From positions 1 through 6,856 of the forward strand of contig WTGT01000021.1 in assembly GCA_011523445.1 (NCBI GenBank): DNA of 6,856 nucleotides. The letters are read 5' to 3'. The DNA is from Paracoccaceae bacterium (GTDB lineage: Bacteria; Pseudomonadota; Alphaproteobacteria; Rhodobacterales; Rhodobacteraceae). The notes beneath the pieces are model-generated. The model saw only the letters and a list, made by a program, of their open reading frames with translations, did no database searches and was not told the origin of the DNA. The translations under genes and the position numbers were made by a program. This document shows positions 1 to 5,540 of this stretch, piece after piece; the stretch's first letter is position 1, and each line of letters begins with the position of its first letter.

Positions 1-253
1 TGACATATCTCTGCAGAAATTCTTCCTTTTCCTTCTCTGGAACACGATTGAGAATGACACTCAAAGGGGCCTTGCCCTTACGGAATCCTGGAATATTGAA
101 CCTGTCCTTGTATTCCAAAATTTCTTGTGTGAGTTTCTTGTTCAGAAGACCCTTTGTTACGCCCAATCGGTACACTCGACTGAAACCATCCTCAGCCACG
201 TGGATTTGCGGCTCATCTAAATCTTCTTGAAAAACAATTTCACTGTCTGACAT
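1..253 (-). CDS. tig: Trigger factor, N-terminal part (cut by left window edge)
   Basis: This is the first 84 codons of a minus-strand gene that runs off the left edge. The product is read as trigger factor, the ribosome-bound chaperone and peptidyl-prolyl isomerase that meets nascent chains at the exit tunnel. The visible part is the ribosome-binding domain: the hallmark loop GFRKGKAP lies at residues 56-63, which is the segment that docks on ribosomal protein L23 in the family. The start is the ATG at 253-251, the only in-frame ATG; a TTG two codons upstream is possible, with an in-frame stop two codons above that. Compared with E. coli, where the loop begins at residue 43, the protein carries about 13 extra residues at its N terminus, rich in Asp and Glu (MSDSEIVFQEDLDEPQ). 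The Shine-Dalgarno signal is weak (GAAAG). The tRNA-Leu gene ends 17 nt upstream on the same strand, so both are probably on one transcript. The PPIase and C-terminal domains lie outside the window. Confidence 0.9.
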   Translation of the reverse strand, partial: MSDSEIVFQEDLDEPQIHVAEDGFSRVYRLGVTKGLLNKKLTQEILEYKDRFNIPGFRKGKAPLSVILNRVPEKEKEEFLQRYV

Positions 254-270
254 TAGCAACTTTCATTTCT

Positions 271-355
271 TGGTGCGGGTGGAGGGACTTGAACCCCCAC
301 GCATAAAAGCGCCAGATCCTAAATCTGGTGCGTCTACCAATTCCGCCACACCCGC
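271..355 (-). tRNA. tRNA-Leu (anticodon UAG)
   Basis: A complete class II tRNA gene of 85 nt on the minus strand, with CCA encoded at 273-271. The acceptor stem pairs GCGGGTG at the 5' end with CACCCGC at the 3' end, and the discriminator base is A, as expected for leucine. The anticodon stem is CCAGA/TCTGG around a 7-nt loop TTTAGGA, giving anticodon UAG (positions 321-319), which reads CUA and, by wobble, other CUN codons. The long variable arm (GCGC/GCGT-type stem) is typical of tRNA-Leu. The T arm is GGGGG-TTCAAGT-CCCTC. It lies just upstream of tig on the same strand. I found no convincing sigma-70 promoter in the 100 nt before it, and no terminator fits in the 17 nt before tig. Confidence 0.97.
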
Positions 356-668
356 ATTCTGTTTGTTTGGAATAGTTTGGTTTTAAATTACCCCTGTGTG
401 GAGTACTAATTCTCCTAGCTTGATCTACTTTGAATTACTGGTATTCACCATTTGTTTTCAAGAAGTTGAAGTTAGGTATTTGTTGGCTTTAATTCAATTA
501 TTTGCAAATGAAAATCCTGAATATCAAAAAGGTGATTTAACCTGTTTCAGGGAAAAGCTGATATATTTTTAACAATACAGTAACAGTAATCCCAGGCAAA
601 TATAGTAATACCGGCATGAAAAATCCTAGTGGTTGGGGGTTGCCTGCCTGATGTCAAAATGAATATCC
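356..668. other. Intergenic stretch without a supported gene
   Basis: This AT-rich interval separates the 5' end of the tRNA gene from the 3' end of the LysR gene, both on the minus strand. It should hold the promoter of the tRNA-tig unit and the terminator of the LysR gene, but I could not identify either with confidence. Small structures visible are a perfect 10-bp palindrome ATTTGCAAAT at 500-509, a short hairpin CCTG-TTT-CAGG at 541-551, a tandem hexamer ACAGTA at 577-588, and a loose inverted repeat CAGGCAA (593-599) / TTGCCTG (640-646) with a 40-nt spacer. None is followed by a convincing T-run on the minus strand. Two tiny ATG frames (10 and 11 codons) lack a Shine-Dalgarno signal. Confidence 0.6.
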
Positions 669-1619
669 TTATTTTCGCCACAATTCGTTTTGCTCATGAT
701 GATGAATGATCGCACTCAGACTCTTGAATTCTGTCGTAATGTAATTCATGAGCCTCTTGGCTGCAGGTTCAAGACGATTATTGGTCAAGGTCAGTATTCC
801 CAGATGACGTTCGGGATCACCAATTCGTATGCTTAATGCAGCCAGCCTGTTTTGAGGGCGCATTCGGAAAACGACAGAGTATGGAAGCACTGTCAAGGCA
901 TCCGATTCAGACAAGATGTTGATCACTGCACTCAAGCTTCCACCGGTGAAACTGATCTTGAAGTGCTTGACACCAATTCCTTCCAGACCTGCTCTCAAAT
1001 CATGATATAAAGGGCTATCAACAGGTGGTGCAATCCAGGGATAGGAGGTCAGGTCGTTCATTCTTACCACCGATTTACGGGTAAGTGAGTGACCAGCTCG
1101 ACAAGCAATGACATTCCTTCCTCGCAATATCTGATCAAAGGTCATATCCTCGGGAACCTCGGAAGCACGTATTGGAATTATTCCCAAATCAAGTACCCCA
1201 TTCCTGAGATCGGCAAATACATCCAGGGGATAACTATAGCTTTGATCAATTCTGATGTCCTGATGCAAGGTCTGAAAGGTTGCAATCATCCCGGAAATCA
1301 CACCATCCATGAAAAAGGGAGTGCCTGCCAACCTTACCGCACCGCTTCGACCAGCCTTGTAGCTGGAAACTATTTCACCGGCTGCCTGATTGGCCTTGAG
1401 TATCTTTCGTCCCTCAGCTGCCAGTTGCAAGCAAAATTCAGTGGGAACCAACGGTCTCTTGTTGCTGACAAACAATGGTCTGTCGACCCTGTTTTCCAGG
1501 AGGATTATCGTACGGGAAAGGCTTGGTTGGCTTTTACCAATTGCCCGTGCAGCTTCCGTCACTCCACCATTGTCAACAACAGCTGCCAGAATTTCAAGAT
1601 GACGCGGATCCAACTTCAT
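669..1619 (-). CDS. LysR-type transcriptional regulator
   Basis: A 316-residue protein of the usual LysR family length. Residues 1-62 form the winged helix-turn-helix: the family pattern is clear in DNNGGVTEAAR-like residues 16-25 and the recognition helix around SQPSLSR (30-36), followed by the wing region ending in LVPTE. A linker helix spans about 63-90, and residues 92-300 form the effector-binding domain of the periplasmic-binding type II fold (strand VRLAGTP 95-101, LDLGIIP 143-149). It is transcribed divergently from the maleylacetate reductase operon with a 99-nt gap, the classic LysR arrangement, so it most likely activates that operon in response to a pathway substrate or intermediate and may repress itself. 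The effector cannot be read from the sequence. The start ATG is the only sensible one for the domain; no good Shine-Dalgarno is visible. The His-rich tail (HHHEQ, 306-310) is unremarkable. Family certain, target inferred from position. Confidence 0.93.
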   Translation of the reverse strand: MKLDPRHLEILAAVVDNGGVTEAARAIGKSQPSLSRTIILLENRVDRPLFVSNKRPLVPTEFCLQLAAEGRKILKANQAAGEIVSSYKAGRSGAVRLAGTPFFMDGVISGMIATFQTLHQDIRIDQSYSYPLDVFADLRNGVLDLGIIPIRASEVPEDMTFDQILRGRNVIACRAGHSLTRKSVVRMNDLTSYPWIAPPVDSPLYHDLRAGLEGIGVKHFKISFTGGSLSAVINILSESDALTVLPYSVVFRMRPQNRLAALSIRIGDPERHLGILTLTNNRLEPAAKRLMNYITTEFKSLSAIIHHHEQNELWRK

Positions 1620-1627
1620 AACTTTGG

Positions 1628-1656
1628 GTTATATTAATAAGTCATAATTCAATCAA
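1628..1656 (-). promoter_or_regulatory. Candidate sigma-70 promoter of the LysR gene
   Basis: On the minus strand, TTGATT (1656-1651) and TATAAC (1633-1628) are spaced by 17 nt, matching the consensus boxes at 4 of 6 and 5 of 6 positions. Transcription would start near 1621, only about 2 nt before the ATG at 1619, so the mRNA would be nearly leaderless. The absence of a Shine-Dalgarno before this gene is consistent with that. The -35 box overlaps the inverted repeat at 1650-1666, so a regulator bound there could repress its own gene. In AT-rich DNA such a match can arise by chance. Confidence 0.4.
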
Positions 1657-1666
1657 GGACTAATTG
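1650..1666. promoter_or_regulatory. Candidate LysR operator, inverted repeat CAAT-N9-ATTG
   Basis: Four-base arms CAAT (1650-1653) and ATTG (1663-1666) flank a 9-nt spacer near the middle of the divergent region. The size and position resemble LysR-type recognition sites, but the arms are short and the canonical T-N11-A pattern is not met exactly. It overlaps the candidate -35 box of the regulator gene. Confidence 0.3.
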
Positions 1667-1673
1667 TATCTTT

Positions 1674-1689
1674 GTTATATTTCCGTAAC
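1674..1689. promoter_or_regulatory. Second candidate inverted repeat GTTA-N8-TAAC
   Basis: Arms GTTA (1674-1677) and TAAC (1686-1689) flank 8 nt and lie 29 nt before the maleylacetate reductase start. The repeat covers the possible -10 TATATT (1676-1681) of the operon, so it could be an activation or repression subsite. Evidence is limited to symmetry. Confidence 0.2.
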
Positions 1690-1708
1690 GTCAAACATCA
1701 AATTTGCC

Positions 1709-1712
1709 AAGG
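1709..1712 (+). promoter_or_regulatory. Ribosome binding site deciding the maleylacetate reductase start
   Basis: AAGG lies 6 nt before the ATG at 1719. A longer reading frame opens at a TTG at 1704, but that start has no Shine-Dalgarno and would place this AAGG inside the coding region, so the ATG is preferred. Confidence 0.6.
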
Positions 1713-1718
1713 TACACT

Positions 1719-2777
1719 ATGGGAATCAACAAACATCCGCTAACCAATCAGTCAGTACATTTCCATGCTGGAATACGTCATGAATTGGATAGTTTCATTA
1801 AGGAGATTGGTTGTTCCAGGGCGCTTGTATTATCAACACCCGAACAAACTGATGTAGCAAGGGATTTGGCGGAAAAACTGGGAAACAACACTGTGGGTGT
1901 ATTCACAGGTGCCAAAATGCATACCCCGGTCGAGGTTACCACTACGGCCCTCGAACATACCAAATCCGTTAATGCGGATTGTCTCGTTTCAGTCGGAGGC
2001 GGCTCAACGACAGGATTAAGCAAGGCTATAGCATTGCATACAGATCTACCCCAAATCATCATACCTACGACCTATGCAGGTAGTGAAGCTACTCCAATCC
2101 TGGGACAAACCGAAGATGGAATCAAGACGACCATTAAAGATGACAAGGTACTTCCAGAAATTATTCTCTATGATCCTGAACTGGTCGTTACCTTACCTCT
2201 TGATTTGAGCGTTACCAGCGGCCTCAATGCAATGGCCCATGCAGTTGAAGGCCTTTATGCCAAGGACCGTTCAGATGATTCCACTCAACTTGCTATGGAC
2301 GGTTTACAATATTTTGTTTCATCTCTTCCTGAAGTACTGGTGGATCCCGAAGATATTAAAGCCCGTGAAGATACTCTAAGGGGAGCTTGGGCCTGTGGTA
2401 CCGTTTTGGGCAATGTTGGAATGGCCCTACACCACAAATTGTGTCACACCCTTGGAGGCAGTTTTGACCTTCCTCATGCTGAAACCCATGCGATCATTCT
2501 GCCTCATGCCATAGCCTACAATGCACTGGCTGTACCAGATTTGCTGGAACCCCTTGGTGTCATGCTCAATAATCTGGATACAGGCAAGGCGGTCTGGGAA
2601 TTTGCAAAGTCACTCGGTGCTCCACTCAGTCTCAGTGAACTGGGGATGGAGGAGAGTGACATCGATTTGGCCATAGATATTGCGATTAAAAATCCTTATT
2701 GGAATCCTCGCGAAATAACCCGTGAGGGAATTCACGAGTTGTTAAGAAATGCATGGGCTGGTTCTGCCCCTGAATAA
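1719..2777 (+). CDS. Maleylacetate reductase (iron-type alcohol dehydrogenase family)
   Basis: A 352-residue cytoplasmic oxidoreductase that should reduce maleylacetate to 3-oxoadipate with NADH or NADPH (EC 1.3.1.32), the step after ring cleavage in hydroxyquinol, resorcinol and chlorocatechol pathways. The nucleotide-binding motif VSVGGGSTTGLSKA lies at 90-103, followed by IIPTTYAGSEATPILG (114-129), characteristic of this branch. The helical domain carries SGLNAMAHAVEGLY (167-180) and ALHHKLCHTLGGSFDLPHAETH (236-257 region). At the site where metal-dependent relatives use Asp-x3-His, this protein has N170 and H174; His 239, 243, 253 and 257 are kept. Asn at this position is, from recall, a mark of maleylacetate reductases, which act without the catalytic iron. 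Length fits the family (about 350). The ATG at 1719 is chosen over a TTG at 1704 because of its AAGG. It is first in the operon; the binding protein starts 28 nt after its stop. Other family members (e.g. glycerol-type dehydrogenases) fit less well. Confidence 0.88.
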   Translation: MGINKHPLTNQSVHFHAGIRHELDSFIKEIGCSRALVLSTPEQTDVARDLAEKLGNNTVGVFTGAKMHTPVEVTTTALEHTKSVNADCLVSVGGGSTTGLSKAIALHTDLPQIIIPTTYAGSEATPILGQTEDGIKTTIKDDKVLPEIILYDPELVVTLPLDLSVTSGLNAMAHAVEGLYAKDRSDDSTQLAMDGLQYFVSSLPEVLVDPEDIKAREDTLRGAWACGTVLGNVGMALHHKLCHTLGGSFDLPHAETHAIILPHAIAYNALAVPDLLEPLGVMLNNLDTGKAVWEFAKSLGAPLSLSELGMEESDIDLAIDIAIKNPYWNPREITREGIHELLRNAWAGSAPE

Positions 2778-2790
2778 TGATCATTTGAAA

Positions 2791-2797
2791 AAGGAGG
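2791..2797 (+). promoter_or_regulatory. Strong ribosome binding site of the binding-protein gene
   Basis: AAGGAGG, a near-perfect Shine-Dalgarno, lies 8 nt before the ATG at 2806. It settles the start of the binding-protein gene against an in-frame upstream ATG at 2749 that lies inside the preceding gene. It is much the best such site in the operon, in line with the need for excess periplasmic binding protein over membrane subunits. Confidence 0.9.
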
Positions 2798-2805
2798 ACT
2801 CAATT

Positions 2806-4077
2806 ATGATCACACGTCGTAAATTACTAAAATCTTCTGCTGCAACCGGACTGCTGGTTGCGTCAGGGGGTCTTGCCGCACCTGCCCTTTCCCAGGGCAC
2901 AAAAATCCGTCTAGGATATGTAACTCCGGCATCAGGCCCATTGGCAGCCTTTGCCGAAGCTGACAATTTCATCATTGATAGTTTTCTCAACGTAGCAGGT
3001 TCGGATTTCGAGGTTATCGTCAAGGACAGCCAATCCAATCCCAATCGTGCGGCAGAAGTTGCCAAGGAGCTGATTGTCGATGATGAAATCAATTTGATGC
3101 TGGTTGCTTCGACACCCGAAACAACCAATCCAGTCACCACAACTTGTGAAGCCGAGGAAATCCCGGTTATTTCCACGGTGGCACCCTGGCAGCCCTATTT
3201 TATAGGACAGCAGGGCAATCCTGGTGATCCGGCAAGTTGGGAACCATTCAATTACGGATATCATTTCTTCTGGGGTCTGGAAGATATCATTCAAGTATTC
3301 ACAAATATGTGGAATCAACTTGATACGAATAAATCGGTAGGTGCTCTCTATCCCAATGACGGTGATGGCAATGCCTGGGGAGATCCTGTTGTTGGCTTCC
3401 CACCAGTACTGGCTGAACAGGGCTATACCTTGACTGATACTGGCCGTTATCAGAATTTAACTGACGATTTTACAGCCCAAATCAATGCCTTCAAGCAAGC
3501 CAACTGCGAAATCGTTACTGGAGTACCGATCCCGCCTGACTTTACCACGTTCTGGACACAGGCGAAACAACAGGGATTTGTCCCGAAAGCTGCTTCCATT
3601 GGCAAGGCAATCCTATTCCCAGTATCAGTTGAAGCTCTGGGTGATGCCGGTCATAATCTGTCATCAGAAGTCTGGTGGTCACCAAGCCATCCTTTCTCAT
3701 CAACCCTCACTGGTCAAACATCGAGTGAACTCGCAGAAGATTATACTGCTTCTACAGGACGTCAATGGACCCAGCCAATAGGGTTTATTCATGCCCTCTT
3801 CGAATTGGCCCAGGATGTAACCGGAAGAGTTTCCGAAGTAGATGATGGTGATGCCGTTGCCGAGGCCATTGCAGCAACCGACCTTTCTACGGTTGTTGGT
3901 CCGATTGCCTGGAACGGAAATGGGTTACCGCCATTCGCTGCAAAGAATGTTGCCAAGACACCCTTGGTCGGAGGTCAGTGGCGTTTGGCTGATGGCGGTG
4001 GTTATGATTTGGTTGTTGTCGATAACCAGACCGCTCCCATGATTGCAACCGGTGGTTCCATGGAAGAAATTTCCTGA
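2806..4077 (+). CDS. ABC transporter periplasmic substrate-binding protein, Liv type
   Basis: A 423-residue exported binding protein of the type I periplasmic fold (branched-chain amino acid/amide, LivJ/LivK-like superfamily). It should capture the solute in the periplasm and deliver it to the LivHM-type permease encoded downstream. The N terminus has a twin-arginine-type signal: TRRKLLK at 3-9, a hydrophobic stretch 13-24, and a likely cut after ALS (27-29). The mature protein begins with KIRLGYVTPASGPLAAFAEA (33-52), the usual first strand and ligand loop. Lobe 1 includes VKDSQSNPNRAAEVAKELI (72-90); VASTPETTNP (100-109) is the second ligand loop. A long insert around 126-157 is rich in Trp, Tyr and Phe. 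Only two cysteines occur (114, 234). The ligand cannot be read off; linkage to maleylacetate reductase suggests an aromatic or related organic acid rather than an amino acid. The strong AAGGAGG fixes the start. Confidence 0.9.
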   Translation: MITRRKLLKSSAATGLLVASGGLAAPALSQGTKIRLGYVTPASGPLAAFAEADNFIIDSFLNVAGSDFEVIVKDSQSNPNRAAEVAKELIVDDEINLMLVASTPETTNPVTTTCEAEEIPVISTVAPWQPYFIGQQGNPGDPASWEPFNYGYHFFWGLEDIIQVFTNMWNQLDTNKSVGALYPNDGDGNAWGDPVVGFPPVLAEQGYTLTDTGRYQNLTDDFTAQINAFKQANCEIVTGVPIPPDFTTFWTQAKQQGFVPKAASIGKAILFPVSVEALGDAGHNLSSEVWWSPSHPFSSTLTGQTSSELAEDYTASTGRQWTQPIGFIHALFELAQDVTGRVSEVDDGDAVAEAIAATDLSTVVGPIAWNGNGLPPFAAKNVAKTPLVGGQWRLADGGGYDLVVVDNQTAPMIATGGSMEEIS

Positions 4078-4114
4078 ACCACGTAAACAATATTTCGGTA
4101 GGCATATCCATACA

Positions 4115-4834
4115 ATGTCCATCCTCAGCATCTCCAAACTGAACAAATCATTTGGTTTTCTAAAAGTTGCTGATGAAATTTCGTTTGATGTGCCTGCCGG
4201 CCAGGCTTTGGGGATTATTGGCCCCAATGGTGCCGGGAAATCAACCCTTTTCAATTTGATAACGGGAAACATACCCTCCGATGGAGGGCAGATTTTCTTT
4301 CAAAACAAGGAAATAACCCAAGCTTCTCCGATGATGCGTACCCTGTCAGGTATTGGCCGTAGTTTTCAGATACCACAACCCTTTGACAAACTTACCGTGT
4401 TTGAAAATCTGCTTGTGGCCGGTACATTTGGCCGTAACCTTGATGAGGCCGAGACTACTGACAATTGTGTTGAAATTCTGCAGGAAACGGGATTGGCGAA
4501 GCATGCCAACTTGCCGGCCGGCCAACTTTCTCTTCTGGAACGAAAACGTCTGGAACTTGCCAGGGCACTTGCTACAAACCCAGAATTGCTGTTGCTTGAT
4601 GAAATTGCCGGTGGCTTGACCCAGGGTGAGTGTGATTCGCTTGTAGCAACAATCAAGTCCATTCATGAGAAAGGTGTAACCATTGTCTGGATTGAACACG
4701 TTCTTCATGCCCTGACATCCATCGTGGAACGTCTTCTCGTACTGGATTTCGGAAGAGTCATCGCAATAGGTGATCCGGCAGAAATAATGAAATCCAAGGA
4801 GGTCCGGGAAATTTACCTCGGAATAGAGGTTTGA
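4115..4834 (+). CDS. livG: ABC transporter ATP-binding protein, LivG type
   Basis: A 239-residue cytoplasmic ATPase that would pair with the next gene product to power the importer. Walker A is GPNGAGKST (36-44), the Q-loop is RSFQIPQ with Q85, Walker B is LLLLDE (158-163, catalytic E163) and the switch histidine is H195 in WIEHV. The stretch TGIGRSFQ-like 79-85 plus a C-terminal GDPAEIM...REIYLG (219-236) is typical of LivG. The signature motif is unusual: where relatives read LSYGQ or LSGGQ, this protein has LSLLE (138-142) followed by RKRLELARAL, so the signature glycine is absent. The start ATG at 4115 follows the binding-protein stop by 37 nt; its only Shine-Dalgarno-like element, GTAGG (4098-4102), is 12 nt away, so translation may be modest. 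The symbol is family-level; branched-chain amino acids need not be the substrate. Confidence 0.92.
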   Translation: MSILSISKLNKSFGFLKVADEISFDVPAGQALGIIGPNGAGKSTLFNLITGNIPSDGGQIFFQNKEITQASPMMRTLSGIGRSFQIPQPFDKLTVFENLLVAGTFGRNLDEAETTDNCVEILQETGLAKHANLPAGQLSLLERKRLELARALATNPELLLLDEIAGGLTQGECDSLVATIKSIHEKGVTIVWIEHVLHALTSIVERLLVLDFGRVIAIGDPAEIMKSKEVREIYLGIEV

Positions 4835-5538
4835 TGGCACTTCTGGAAACACAAGACCTGACGGCCTTTTACGGTAATTTCCAAGCTCTTTTTGGAATCA
4901 ACATAACTTTGAACCAAGGGGAAACATTGGCAATAATCGGGGCAAACGGGGCTGGCAAAAGTAGTCTGTTACGTACCATTTCAGGTGTTTTGAAATCACC
5001 AGCTGAAAGCATATTGCTTGAAGGCAAGCCGATTGGCCACTTGGCTGCCGATGAAATTACCTCTCTTGGAATTGCCATGATTCCGGAGGGACGTCGACTG
5101 TTCCCGTCCCTGAGTGTTGAAGAAAACCTGAAGATTGGTGCCTTTGGCAACAAGCAGGCGGGATACTGGAACCTGAATAATGTTTATGACCTGTTTCCGC
5201 CCTTGAAGGGAAAACGTAATCAGCCTGGAACTTCCCTATCTGGCGGTGAACAGCAAATGGTTGCCATGGGTCGGGCCCTCATGTCAAATCCGCGGGTATT
5301 GCTTTGTGATGAAATCAGTCTCGGGCTGGCTCCAGTTGTCATCAAGAATCTTTACGAAGCCTTCCCGGAAATCAAGAATACCGGTGCTTCCCTGATAATT
5401 GTCGAACAGGATATCGTTCAGGCGATGAAGGTTTCAGATCGTGTCTGTTGCATGATGGAGGGGAATATAACCCTGTCGGGAAAACCTGAAGATCTTTCAA
5501 TGGAAATGATTCATGCCGCCTATTTTGGAGAAGAGTAG
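4834..5538 (+). CDS. livF: ABC transporter ATP-binding protein, LivF type
   Basis: A 234-residue ATPase, partner of the LivG-type subunit at the cytoplasmic face of the permease. Walker A is GANGAGKSS (36-44), the Q-loop region reads IPEGRRLFPSLSVEENL (83-99) with Glu in place of Gln as is frequent in LivF, the ABC signature is a canonical LSGGE (135-139), Walker B is VLLCDE (155-160) and the D-loop SLGLAP (162-167). The switch position is Gln (VEQD, 190-193), matching the VEQN usual in LivF rather than His. The C terminus HAAYFGEE is typical. The ATG at 4834 overlaps the preceding stop (TGATG) and has AGAGG at 4825-4829, so translation is probably coupled; a TTG at 4831 is the alternative start. 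Substrate specificity lies elsewhere in the complex. Confidence 0.93.
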   Translation: MALLETQDLTAFYGNFQALFGINITLNQGETLAIIGANGAGKSSLLRTISGVLKSPAESILLEGKPIGHLAADEITSLGIAMIPEGRRLFPSLSVEENLKIGAFGNKQAGYWNLNNVYDLFPPLKGKRNQPGTSLSGGEQQMVAMGRALMSNPRVLLCDEISLGLAPVVIKNLYEAFPEIKNTGASLIIVEQDIVQAMKVSDRVCCMMEGNITLSGKPEDLSMEMIHAAYFGEE

Positions 5539-5540
5539 TC

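Larger units (their letters stand above)
1620..1718. promoter_or_regulatory. Divergent control region between LysR gene and operon
   Basis: This 99-nt AT-rich gap lies between the regulator start (minus strand) and the maleylacetate reductase start (plus strand), so it must carry both promoters and the regulator's operator unless transcription starts inside the genes. It contains three short inverted repeats: TTAT-N4-ATAA (1629-1640), CAAT-N9-ATTG (1650-1666) and GTTA-N8-TAAC (1674-1689). A sigma-70-like promoter is visible for the regulator. For the operon there is a possible -10 (TATATT, 1676-1681) but no matching -35, which would fit an activator-dependent promoter. The location as the control region is well supported; the exact sites are not. 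Confidence 0.7.

Noticed and set aside
508..540. Ten-codon frame (MKILNIKKVI) and an eleven-codon frame at 616-651 as leader peptides
   Set aside because: Neither has a Shine-Dalgarno, and no plus-strand gene follows for over 1 kb, only the antisense LysR gene.
593..646. Inverted repeat CAGGCAA / TTGCCTG as terminator of the LysR gene
   Set aside because: The spacer is 40 nt and no T-run follows on the minus strand, so it does not resemble an intrinsic terminator; chance is likely.
271..668. tRNA-Leu as the integration site of a genomic island carrying the catabolic genes
   Set aside because: Islands usually insert at the tRNA 3' end, which here faces tig and is only 17 nt from it. The catabolic genes lie on the 5' side. 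I saw no integrase or repeated tRNA 3' segment in the window.
1089..1637. 182-codon open frame on the plus strand opposite the LysR gene
   Set aside because: It lies wholly antisense to a convincing LysR protein, has no Shine-Dalgarno or recognisable motif, and its composition is that of a shadow frame.
2749..2805. Upstream in-frame ATG at 2749 as start of the binding protein
   Set aside because: It lies inside the reductase gene, lacks a ribosome binding site and would bury the Tat signal behind 19 residues; AAGGAGG clearly points to 2806.
4043..4114. Upstream in-frame ATG at 4043 as start of the LivG-type ATPase
   Set aside because: It overlaps the end of the binding-protein gene, and the 24 extra residues have no counterpart at the start of the ATPase fold, which begins normally at 4115.
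4346..4852. 168-codon minus-strand frame opposite the LivG-type gene
   Set aside because: Antisense to a complete ATPase with intact Walker motifs; no sign of its own translation signals.
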